A stretch of 29,898 nucleotides of DNA from Bacteroidales bacterium (GTDB taxonomy: Bacteria > Bacteroidota > Bacteroidia > Bacteroidales > Bacteroidaceae), in contig SFKY01000029.1 of the NCBI GenBank assembly GCA_004554665.1, forward strand, positions 1 to 29,898, given 5' to 3'. A model generated the notes under the pieces. The model made no database searches. It saw only the letters and a program-made list of their open reading frames with translations, and had not been told where the DNA came from. Made by a program: the position numbers and the translations under genes. Positions within the stretch are counted from its first letter, which is position 1, and every line of letters begins with the position of its first letter. This document shows, piece by piece, positions 15,915 to 23,583 of the stretch.

Positions 15915-18899
15915 ATGACTGAGAGGTTGAGATACAAATGGGTGGGCCGGATCATCATCGCACTCGGAATATGGGCGATGGCGAGCTGCTCCGATGACGA
16001 TTGCAACACAAACCTTACCCCACCTGTAGGTGCAGACAATTATCATGGAGAGCATAACGTGGTGACGCTGAAGGAATCGATGAGCGACTTCAGATATGCC
16101 AACTTTGTATGCGAGATGACTACGGAAAGCGGAGAAATGATACGCCGCGAGGGTCACCATGTGCGCATAGGCGGTCTGTCTGAGTTGCGTTTTAAAGTTG
16201 GTCTGCGTCCTGGTATTTACCGATTGGTGCGGTTGCTCGCCCCTGAGGTGAAAGCGGGCAGCACCGACACCACGTGGGTGGAACACGGATTGGGCTGTCG
16301 CATACAGATTGGTGCCAACGCAGACACTCCTATTGTCATGGAAGAGTATGATGAGAAGATAGGCCTCTATGGTAGTGGAACCAAATCCAGCCCGTACCTT
16401 GTCTCCTGCGGTGACAGTTTCAAACGCATACGCGACTTCACCAACAATTATCAAACCAACCAACTCTTGCAGAGTACCACCTATTTCAAGCAGACCAATG
16501 CCATCGACATGTATGCGGCGTCGTTCAGGGCTGGAGGCGATGAGGGATGGCTCCCGATAGGCAACACACCCAACTGCCCATTCCGCGGTGTGTTTGATGG
16601 CAACAACCTTTCCATCACCAATCTATATATAGACCGAGCCTCTGCGAACAAGAGCTTTGGTTTGGGACTCTTCGGATTTGCCGAAAGCGCAGTGTTTGAG
16701 AATATGGTCATCGAAAAGGCCGATATCAAGGGCTGCATAGGAGTGGGTTCCCTGCTGGGCTGCGCCGTAGCTGTAGGCGACTATCGCGCAAAAGTGGCCC
16801 TGACCAAGTGCTATGTCAAAAACAGCACCATCAGCGCGGCCAAGGGCTGTTTTGGAGCAGGAGGCCTCGTGGGCTATGTAGATAAAGGAGCTGACGTGAC
16901 AATTACCAACAGTTCTAACGTCAATACCAACGTGACAGGCGATTATTGCACGGGCGGCCTGATGGGTGGTGGCGGAATGTTTTCCAGAACCCTCGTCAAG
17001 AAATGCGACAACAGCGGCACCATCTCGACCTACCATACCGGAGCCGGCGGTATAGTAGGGTCGGTAGACTCGCTGATGGCTGTCGGCTGCTCCAACACCG
17101 GCAAGGTGACCGGCGCTACCCAATATACAGCAGGTGATGCCAACAACGGCGGTCTCGGTGCCGGCGGCATCGCAGGAGGCTCGGGCAAGGCCGTGGTCAT
17201 AGGATGCAATAACACGGCTGCCATTGAGGGCCACACTGGCGTGGGTGGCATCGTGGGCAGCACACGTATCTGTATTGACAAGCAAGAAGGCGCTGTATTC
17301 AACGACCTTTCCGTCCAATCATGCTACAACGAGGGATCCATTACCGGCAAAACCTCGGTGGGAGGCATCGTAGGTGAAGCCCAATTCGGCTGCTTTGCCG
17401 TCTTTAACTCAGGAGAAATCCAAGCCACCGACAGCAAAGCGCACGTAGGTGGCATTGCGGGCAGCACCTCGATTTCCGTACTCTACAAAGCCGTAAACAA
17501 CGGCAAGGTGACGGGCAACGGTGTGAAGTGTGCCGGTGGCTTGGTGGGCAAGACTGTTTGGGGCAATCTATATGCCTGCACCAATATGGGCACAGTAAAT
17601 GCAAACGCCAAATATACAGGTGGAGTCATAGGACTGGCCGGCAACTACACCGTCATGAATTACTGCACCAATCTCGGCGAGATATCCAACACGGGCAAAG
17701 ACTCATCGACGGGTGGTGTCATCGGAGAACTCGGCGACCCACGAGTATGGTCTGGCGACGACATTGCGCTCTGCGTGTTTGGTGGAGCAGAGATTGCGCT
17801 CGGCGCGGCATCGCTCTTCATCAGCGCGGCAGGAAGTTCATTGAGTGCCGCCGAATGGCCGCTTGCATCAAAGTTTGTCCACTACATACATCTGTTCGAG
17901 TATCTGCTTGACGGGATTACCCTCGCCTATGACATAGGCTATGGATTGGCATGGGGCTCCGTCGAAATGGCTACCGAAGTGGATCTGGGCGTGTCGGAAG
18001 CAGAATTGCAGAAAGAGATTGACAACAGCTACAAGGCGCTGAAGGACAAGATGAAAACCCTATTCAGCACTGTGGACTTTAAGAATGTCCTGCCGGCCGA
18101 GCTCAACGTGACGCCACTCAACAATTACCTGAATCATATCAATACAGTCTGTGAGTCGTACGAGAAGAAAAAAGAGAATGCCAATACGGTAAACTATAAC
18201 ATGAACTATGCCCGCGAGGAGCGATACGAGAAACTGGAGCACGGCCGCAAAGCCAACGCTATCGCCCACAAGGTGGTGGCAGGCGTCTGCGTGATTGGAA
18301 GCATTGCAGCCATCATAGCCAGTGCGGTGCTCACAGCCGGCACTACTGCTGCAGCTGCAGCAGTGTTTGCGGGTGTGGTAAGTACCACTGCAGGAGGATT
18401 GAACGCTGTTACCGAAGGCTGCCTGAACTACACGGAAAACGTGGTGGTGGTAGGGCAGTGTGTCAACACCGGACCGGTAACGGCCAACAATGCCCAGTAT
18501 GCCGGAGGCGTAATTGGTAATGCCCATCAGAATTGCTACATCAGCAAGTGTCTGAATGCCGGTCAGTTTAAGGGCAGCCAGAAACCACAATACGGAGGAG
18601 GACTGTTTGGACACGTCAGTTCTGCATGCAAGGTGAGCGACTGTCTGAATGTGGGGATGCACTGGCCTGAAAACGCAGTGGGTCTGAACCATAGCGGACA
18701 TATTTCCGATGTCTTTTACTACGACAAAGACTCCAAGGGCGGCGAGATAGGCAGGCTACAGATAACGGGGTTGTCGCTGAAACAATTGTATGATTCAAAT
18801 TCATACAACAACTGGGATAAGAGTGGCTCTGTCTGGAGCTTTACCTCCAAAGAGGGATATTTTCCCATACCCAACCAATCGGTAATGCAAAAACAATAA
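15915..18899 (+). CDS. GLUG-repeat surface lipoprotein with helical insertion
   Basis: A 994-residue lipoprotein with signal ending MASC (Cys25) and SDDD after the Cys, suggesting surface display. After an N-terminal beta domain, the phrase IGLYGSGTKSSPYLVSCGDS (about 148-167) begins the usual GLUG entry module. At least twelve GLUG units follow (GAGGLVGYV, GAGGIVGSV, GVGGIVGST, YTGGVIGLA and others) to about residue 610. Residues about 612-845 are not GLUG: hydrophobic helices (about 617-648 and 655-690), a charged helical section, and an Ala/Gly-rich hydrophobic stretch (about 784-836, with VIGSIAAIIASAVLTAGTTA). Two more GLUG units then occur (YAGGVIGNA, YGGGLFGHV). GLUG proteins are adhesin-like beta-solenoids. 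The gene starts 10 bp after the hydrolase stop. The insert is unrecognised. Confidence 0.85.
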   Translation: MTERLRYKWVGRIIIALGIWAMASCSDDDCNTNLTPPVGADNYHGEHNVVTLKESMSDFRYANFVCEMTTESGEMIRREGHHVRIGGLSELRFKVGLRPGIYRLVRLLAPEVKAGSTDTTWVEHGLGCRIQIGANADTPIVMEEYDEKIGLYGSGTKSSPYLVSCGDSFKRIRDFTNNYQTNQLLQSTTYFKQTNAIDMYAASFRAGGDEGWLPIGNTPNCPFRGVFDGNNLSITNLYIDRASANKSFGLGLFGFAESAVFENMVIEKADIKGCIGVGSLLGCAVAVGDYRAKVALTKCYVKNSTISAAKGCFGAGGLVGYVDKGADVTITNSSNVNTNVTGDYCTGGLMGGGGMFSRTLVKKCDNSGTISTYHTGAGGIVGSVDSLMAVGCSNTGKVTGATQYTAGDANNGGLGAGGIAGGSGKAVVIGCNNTAAIEGHTGVGGIVGSTRICIDKQEGAVFNDLSVQSCYNEGSITGKTSVGGIVGEAQFGCFAVFNSGEIQATDSKAHVGGIAGSTSISVLYKAVNNGKVTGNGVKCAGGLVGKTVWGNLYACTNMGTVNANAKYTGGVIGLAGNYTVMNYCTNLGEISNTGKDSSTGGVIGELGDPRVWSGDDIALCVFGGAEIALGAASLFISAAGSSLSAAEWPLASKFVHYIHLFEYLLDGITLAYDIGYGLAWGSVEMATEVDLGVSEAELQKEIDNSYKALKDKMKTLFSTVDFKNVLPAELNVTPLNNYLNHINTVCESYEKKKENANTVNYNMNYAREERYEKLEHGRKANAIAHKVVAGVCVIGSIAAIIASAVLTAGTTAAAAAVFAGVVSTTAGGLNAVTEGCLNYTENVVVVGQCVNTGPVTANNAQYAGGVIGNAHQNCYISKCLNAGQFKGSQKPQYGGGLFGHVSSACKVSDCLNVGMHWPENAVGLNHSGHISDVFYYDKDSKGGEIGRLQITGLSLKQLYDSNSYNNWDKSGSVWSFTSKEGYFPIPNQSVMQKQ

Positions 18900-18921
18900 A
18901 TATTTGAAGATATAGAAGAAG

Positions 18922-21885
18922 ATGATGAAAACGTATAAATTGTATTTTTCAGCCTTGATGCTCGCGCTGCTCACCATGCTGTACAGCTGCGACGACGATT
19001 TGTATCAGGTCAACCATATCGGTTCCGAGCTCGCAGAGAACGGAGACTGGCGCTTGAGCAGTTTTGTGCTCGACGATGATATATGGGAGATTCCGGACAA
19101 TGTCAAGTACCTGGACATCAAGCTGATCTCACATAGCGACAACAGCGAACTGCAGTTTGAAGCCGACTGCGAGCATACGGACGATGGCCATAAAATAACC
19201 ATCAAGATACCAGAAGACAGCGGCATCCCCGACAGCGACTATGACATACTCGGTTTTCTGAAAAACGGCCAGCAGCTCGGCCATTGCATCACTGCCACCT
19301 TCCGCGACGAGATGTTTCATGGCATCGTAAGCGTTGCCGTGAGCTACCCGTTTACTGGCCAAGGCACCAGTGCCAGCCCCTATCTGATAACATCGGCCGA
19401 CAACTTCCTGAGTTTGCTTGCGAGCCTAAAACTCGACTCCAAATCGCATGCAGCGGGAATCTACTTTAAGCAGACAGCCGATTTTGACGCACCGGCTGTA
19501 AGCGATGCCGTACAAAACAGATACTACCGAGGACAAGCGTTTGCCGGACACTACGACGGCAATGGCAAGAAGATCAAACTGACATTCAACGGTGACGGCA
19601 GCAGCGAGCTCGACGACTATGTGGGGCTCTTCACCCAGCTGCTCAATGGCGCCAGTGTGAGCAATCTGACCCTCGATGCCAATTTGGACGAGATTCGTAG
19701 CAAGGGAGGTGCCCTGGCAGGATATGCCAGCGGCACGGTGACGGTGACCAACGTCAATGTCATGGGAAACATAAACGGCGGCTCGGAGATAGGAGGACTG
19801 ATAGGTTCGGCCAAGGGCAAGCTGACCGTAAACGGATGCAAACTGTACTGCAGCATAAAGGGAGCAGATTATGTGGGCGGCATCGTGGGCCGTGCACAGA
19901 ATGCGACGCTCTCCATCTCAGGGGTGAGCAATATCAAGCCGAATGCTACGGAGCCCGAGACCTTTAAGGTGATAGCCCATGAGGGAAGGGCCGGCGGTAT
20001 CGTGGCGATGGCGGAGAAATGTACGCTCACGCTGAAGGACATCACCCTGAAGTATGGGGTGTCGAAGGAAGCGGAGTCTATCAAGGTGATCTATGCCCCA
20101 AAGGGTGCCGGCGGACTGGTGGGCGAGGCCCTTGTCACGGGGAAGAGTCAGATTGCCAACTGCACGATGGCAGGCACCGTACGCTCTGAAAGCGACTATG
20201 CGGGCGGACTGATAGGCAAGGCCCAGCTACAGGACAACCTCACGGTGACCAACAACTCGGTCAATGCTCCCATCATCGGCAAGAAGTATGTGGGTGGCCT
20301 CTTCGGCTACGTGACGGGCAACAACCATCTGGCGCTCTCGGCCGACTCGGAGACGGCTTCGTCTAACACCATCGCCCAACTATCGAACGGTCATGTGGCC
20401 GTGAGGGGCACCGACTGTGTGGGTGGTCTAATAGGCTATCTTGAGGGCAACTTCAAGGCCAGTGGGCTGCACCATGTCTCTGTAAACGTGACCGCCAACG
20501 GTTGCAGCGGGGGCGGCGTGATAGGGCATCTGAAAGACTGCAACATGAACACCAAGTACTTTGTGCTGACCAATTCGGTACACGTGGCAGGGTCTGAGGC
20601 TATCGGTGGACTGGTGGGCAGGGCTGAAAACTGCACGTTCACCGGCGAGGTGAAATCCGTGAGTTTCACGAATGGCATTCCCAAAGCCGACACTTTCAAG
20701 AGCAGTTTTCCCGGTATCGTGGAGTATGACAGCAAAATCCATAAGGGTGTAAACATGGGCGGTATCGTGGGCTATGCCACTGAGACATCGCTCCACAACC
20801 TATGCTGTAGCGGCAGCGTAACGGGATCCAGCTGCGTGGGCGGTCTGATAGGTTATCTGCACAACCGCTCGCAAGACAACATCAGCCACTGCGTAAGCCG
20901 CATGGAGTGTGTGGAGAATCCCTACGGAGACGAAACCGGCGGACTGGTAGGCAAGGCGGAGACGGGCTCGACGGTGTTGCAGTATCTCATCAACTATACC
21001 AAGGTGAGGGGAGGCAACCATACAGGCGGTGTGATAGGACACCTCAGGCGAATGGGCATAGAAAGCGGCATCACCATGGACTATGCGGTGAATGTGGGCG
21101 ACGTGAGCGGCACCAAGAATGTGGGAGGTGTGATAGCCTATCTGGACCACATGAAGGACTGCCAGCGGGGAGCGGAGATAAGGGTGACCGACTGCGCCAA
21201 CTACGGCACCATCTCCAATACCGATGCGGGCAACATAGGAGGCATCATGGGACATGGCAACTGTGCCCGCCTGACCGTGATGTACTGTGCCAACCACGGC
21301 AAGGTGGAGGGCGGGACACGTCCCTCTAAGGTGGGTGGTATCGTGGGCCGCATAGGCTACGACCCTGCCACATTCTACGAATCGGAAAACATGGAGCTGG
21401 CTTACTGCTGCAACCGCGGCACGGTGTCGTCTGGCAGCAAGGGGTCGCATGTGGGTGGAGTGGCCGGCTACCAGGAAGAGGGGCACCAGAGCGACGACAC
21501 GCACTGGATGACGCACGACTGCTACAACACGGGCGACATTCCCTCTGACCTGAATGCCGACACGGGCGGCGTGCTGGGATGCATAGACCACTACGGCGAG
21601 ATAGTGCGCTGCATCAACATCGGAGAGGTGAGTCATGGCAATGGTGTGCTGGGCACTCATCCGGACAGCCGTATATTTTACCATCACAATCTGTATCACC
21701 TCGAGGGTACGGGCAAGGGATGGAAGAGCAAAGCCTTCTCGGAGAGTGACAAGAAAAACAGTGCCAAGTTTAAGAACTTCGACTTCAACAGTGTATGGGA
21801 AATAGACCAGAATGACAAGAAAAACGGGGGCTATCCGTGTCTGCGCAAGTGCCCGTTCCAGTCTGTCTATATCACGAAGAAGTGA
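18922..21885 (+). CDS. GLUG-repeat surface lipoprotein, second copy without insertion
   Basis: A 987-residue lipoprotein with signal MMKTYKLYFSALMLALLTML and lipid-bearing Cys23 followed by DDD. Residues about 30-130 form a beta domain. YPFTGQGTSASPYLITSADN (about 140-160) opens the GLUG entry module with YFKQTADFD after it. About twenty GLUG-type motifs then run almost unbroken to near residue 890 (EIGGLIGSA, YVGGIVGRA, CVGGLIGYL, ETGGLVGKA, KVGGIVGRI, DTGGVLGCI), many preceded by a Cys and Asn-Gly pair typical of beta-helix turns. The C-terminus (GGYPCLRKCPF) is the usual closing motif. It is probably a cell-surface solenoid for adhesion or ligand binding. It begins 22 bp after the first GLUG gene and ends the operon. 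No terminator specific to this strand was found. Confidence 0.87.
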   Translation: MMKTYKLYFSALMLALLTMLYSCDDDLYQVNHIGSELAENGDWRLSSFVLDDDIWEIPDNVKYLDIKLISHSDNSELQFEADCEHTDDGHKITIKIPEDSGIPDSDYDILGFLKNGQQLGHCITATFRDEMFHGIVSVAVSYPFTGQGTSASPYLITSADNFLSLLASLKLDSKSHAAGIYFKQTADFDAPAVSDAVQNRYYRGQAFAGHYDGNGKKIKLTFNGDGSSELDDYVGLFTQLLNGASVSNLTLDANLDEIRSKGGALAGYASGTVTVTNVNVMGNINGGSEIGGLIGSAKGKLTVNGCKLYCSIKGADYVGGIVGRAQNATLSISGVSNIKPNATEPETFKVIAHEGRAGGIVAMAEKCTLTLKDITLKYGVSKEAESIKVIYAPKGAGGLVGEALVTGKSQIANCTMAGTVRSESDYAGGLIGKAQLQDNLTVTNNSVNAPIIGKKYVGGLFGYVTGNNHLALSADSETASSNTIAQLSNGHVAVRGTDCVGGLIGYLEGNFKASGLHHVSVNVTANGCSGGGVIGHLKDCNMNTKYFVLTNSVHVAGSEAIGGLVGRAENCTFTGEVKSVSFTNGIPKADTFKSSFPGIVEYDSKIHKGVNMGGIVGYATETSLHNLCCSGSVTGSSCVGGLIGYLHNRSQDNISHCVSRMECVENPYGDETGGLVGKAETGSTVLQYLINYTKVRGGNHTGGVIGHLRRMGIESGITMDYAVNVGDVSGTKNVGGVIAYLDHMKDCQRGAEIRVTDCANYGTISNTDAGNIGGIMGHGNCARLTVMYCANHGKVEGGTRPSKVGGIVGRIGYDPATFYESENMELAYCCNRGTVSSGSKGSHVGGVAGYQEEGHQSDDTHWMTHDCYNTGDIPSDLNADTGGVLGCIDHYGEIVRCINIGEVSHGNGVLGTHPDSRIFYHHNLYHLEGTGKGWKSKAFSESDKKNSAKFKNFDFNSVWEIDQNDKKNGGYPCLRKCPFQSVYITKK

Positions 21886-21952
21886 CGTCATAGGCCCCCA
21901 ATCGCCTTGCCCTTGGGCAAATTTTGGCAGAGCAACCGGCATGGGGAGCCAG

Positions 21953-21996
21953 GAAAAGAAAAACCGCGGCAGACGAGGGGGAATCGTCTGCCGCGG
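21953..21996 (-). terminator. Intrinsic terminator of tRNA-Gln
   Basis: A 13-bp perfect stem (21964-21976 with 21984-21996, arms ccgcggcagacga) has a 7-nt loop. On the minus strand it is followed by TTTTTCTTTTCC (21953-21963 side), an intrinsic terminator 12 bp beyond the tRNA 3' end. On the plus strand no T-tract follows, so it does not clearly end the GLUG operon. Confidence 0.85.
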
Positions 21997-22008
21997 CTTG
22001 ATGGAGAG

Positions 22009-22079
22009 TTGTTCTAGGCGGATTCGAACCACCACAAACAGAACCAAAACCTGTTGTGCTACCATTACACCATAGAACA
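22009..22079 (-). tRNA. tRNA-Gln (anticodon TTG)
   Basis: 71 nt on the minus strand. The acceptor stem is TGTTCTA/TAGAACA with discriminator A at 22009. The D arm contains GGTGTAATGGTAGCA. The anticodon stem ACAGG/TCTGT encloses TTTTGGT, giving anticodon TTG. The T arm is GGTGG TTCGAAT CCGCC. The U1-A72 type first pair is usual for tRNA-Gln. CCA is not encoded. It has its own promoter (22089-22120) and terminator (21953-21996), and its 3' end faces the GLUG operon. Confidence 0.95.
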
Positions 22080-22088
22080 ATCTGCGTG

Positions 22089-22120
22089 CAAATTTACGAC
22101 TTTTTATCCCAACCGCCAAA
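22089..22120 (-). promoter_or_regulatory. Promoter of tRNA-Gln
   Basis: On the minus strand TTTG (22117-22120) and TAAATTTG (22089-22096) are spaced by 20 bp, a near-perfect Bacteroidetes promoter. It is 10 bp upstream of the mature 5' end at 22079. Confidence 0.8.
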
Positions 22121-22139
22121 TTTTACGGCCGTTTTTTTG

Positions 22140-22147
22140 TATTTTTG
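22140..22147 (+). promoter_or_regulatory. -7 box before the radical SAM gene
   Basis: TATTTTTG matches TAnnTTTG, 62 bp before the ATG at 22210. No good -33 element at 19-21 bp. The tRNA promoter on the other strand begins 20 bp away. Confidence 0.45.
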
Positions 22148-22209
22148 CACTGTTCCCCACAGCCAACAGGGGGACGGTACGATAAACTGACATATCGAAA
22201 AGAGTAAAA

Positions 22210-23424
22210 ATGAACACTGTATCACCCTTTGCCAAACCGCTCTACGTGATGCTCAAGCCCGTGGGGGCACGCTGCAACATGGCCTGCGAGTACTGCTACT
22301 ATCTGGAAAAATCGCTGCTCTATGCCGATGACCCACGACATGTGATGAGCGAGGAGCTGCTGGAGCGGTTTACCAAGTCATATATTGAGGCGCAGACCAT
22401 GAACCAGGTGCTGTTCACATGGCACGGCGGAGAGACGATGATGCGCCCGCTGTCTTTCTATAAGAAGGCGATGGAGCTACAGCGCCGCTACGCCAACGGA
22501 AGACGGATAGACAACTGCATACAGACCAACGGTACGCTGCTCACCGATGAGTGGTGCGAGTTTTTGCGTGAGAACCACTGGCTGGTGGGCATCTCGATAG
22601 ACGGCCCGCAGGAGTTTCACGACGAGTACCGCCGCACCAGGCAGGGCAAGCCGTCGTGGGTGAAGGTGATGCAGGGCATCAGACTGCTGAAGAAGCATGG
22701 TGTGGAATGGAACGCGATGGCGGTGGTCAACGACTACAATGCCGACTACCCGCTGGAGTTTTACCGCTTTTTCCGCGACAACGGGTGCCAATACCTGCAG
22801 TTTGCGCCCATCGTGGAGCGTATCGTGCGGCGTGCCGACGGGCGGCATCTGGCCCATCTCAAGGATGGGGACGACTGCCGGCTGGCCGATTTCTCGGTCA
22901 CCCCCGAGCAGTGGGGCAACTTCCTGTGTACCATTTTCGACGAGTGGGTGAAGCGCGATGTGGGAAAGATTTTTGTGGAGATATTCGACTGCACGCTGGC
23001 CAACTGGGCAGGGGTGACGCCGGGTATCTGCATCTTTGCCAAAGAGTGCGGACACGCCGGTGTGATGGAGTTCAACGGCGACGTGTACAGCTGCGACCAC
23101 TTCGTGTTTCCCGAATACAAGCTCGGCAACATCCACGACCACACGCTCATCGAGATGCTCTACGGCGAGCGGCAGCGTGTCTTCAGCGCCCTCAAGCACC
23201 GCTCGCTCCCCCAGCAGTGCCGGGAGTGCCGCTACGAGTTTGCCTGCCACGGCGAATGTCCCAAAAACCGCTTCGCCCATGACAAGTATGGCAATCCAGG
23301 ACTGAACTATCTCTGCCGTGGCTACCACCAGTACTTCGAGCATGTGGCTCCCTACATGGACTTCATGAAGCGTGAGCTGGATGCCCACCGGCCTCCAGCC
23401 AATGTGATGCAGGCCCGATTGTAA
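22210..23424 (+). CDS. Radical SAM/SPASM protein, anaerobic sulfatase-maturating enzyme type
   Basis: A 404-residue cytoplasmic enzyme. The radical SAM cluster motif CNMACEYC gives Cys22, Cys26 and Cys29. The FTWHGGE motif (about 70) and ISIDGP (about 133) are SAM-binding and barrel motifs of the family. The SPASM region (about 275-390) has many Cys: GICIFAKECGH, VYSCDHF, QCRECRYEFACHGECPKN and NYLC, expected to hold two more 4Fe-4S clusters. Enzymes with this layout oxidise a Cys or Ser of sulfatases to formylglycine without oxygen, needed for sulfated mucin or glycosaminoglycan use. No sulfatase gene lies in the window, so it would act in trans. The stop codon is the first part of a GTAAAA octamer array. 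Confidence 0.88.
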   Translation: MNTVSPFAKPLYVMLKPVGARCNMACEYCYYLEKSLLYADDPRHVMSEELLERFTKSYIEAQTMNQVLFTWHGGETMMRPLSFYKKAMELQRRYANGRRIDNCIQTNGTLLTDEWCEFLRENHWLVGISIDGPQEFHDEYRRTRQGKPSWVKVMQGIRLLKKHGVEWNAMAVVNDYNADYPLEFYRFFRDNGCQYLQFAPIVERIVRRADGRHLAHLKDGDDCRLADFSVTPEQWGNFLCTIFDEWVKRDVGKIFVEIFDCTLANWAGVTPGICIFAKECGHAGVMEFNGDVYSCDHFVFPEYKLGNIHDHTLIEMLYGERQRVFSALKHRSLPQQCRECRYEFACHGECPKNRFAHDKYGNPGLNYLCRGYHQYFEHVAPYMDFMKRELDAHRPPANVMQARL

Positions 23425-23425
23425 A

Positions 23426-23577
23426 GGTAAAACGGTAAAAAAGTAAAACGGCTTTTTAAAGGTAAAAAGGTAAAACAGTAAAGAGGTAATACGACCAGCT
23501 GTATGTAGGGCTGAACGTTACTTCTTTACTGTTTTACTGTTTTACTTTTTTACCTTTAAAAGCGGCCGTTTTACCTT
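23426..23577. repeat. Octamer arrays in inverted orientation between convergent genes
   Basis: The left arm (23426-23449 and 23461-23492) is made of 8-bp units such as ggtaaaac, ggtaaaaa, agtaaaac and agtaaaga. The right arm (from 23521) carries the reverse complement units (tttact, gttttact, gttttact, tttttacc, then gttttacc at 23569). Together they can form long stems in RNA from either strand. They occupy the whole space between the radical SAM stop (23424) and the GH31 stop (23584) and may serve as a bidirectional terminator. The same octamer family is at 10096-10127. Confidence 0.75.
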
Positions 23578-23583
23578 TAAAAA

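Noticed and set aside
15915..18899. MACPF-type Bacteroidales antimicrobial protein (BSAP)
   Set aside because: The protein is a GLUG solenoid with a helical insert; no MACPF signature was seen.
21964..21996. Terminator of the GLUG operon on the plus strand
   Set aside because: The hairpin has no T-tract on the plus-strand side; its T-tract is on the minus strand after tRNA-Gln.
20800..22119. A 439-codon minus-strand frame opposite the second GLUG gene
   Set aside because: It runs across the tRNA and its terminator and has low-complexity His/Ala/Val composition typical of antisense frames.
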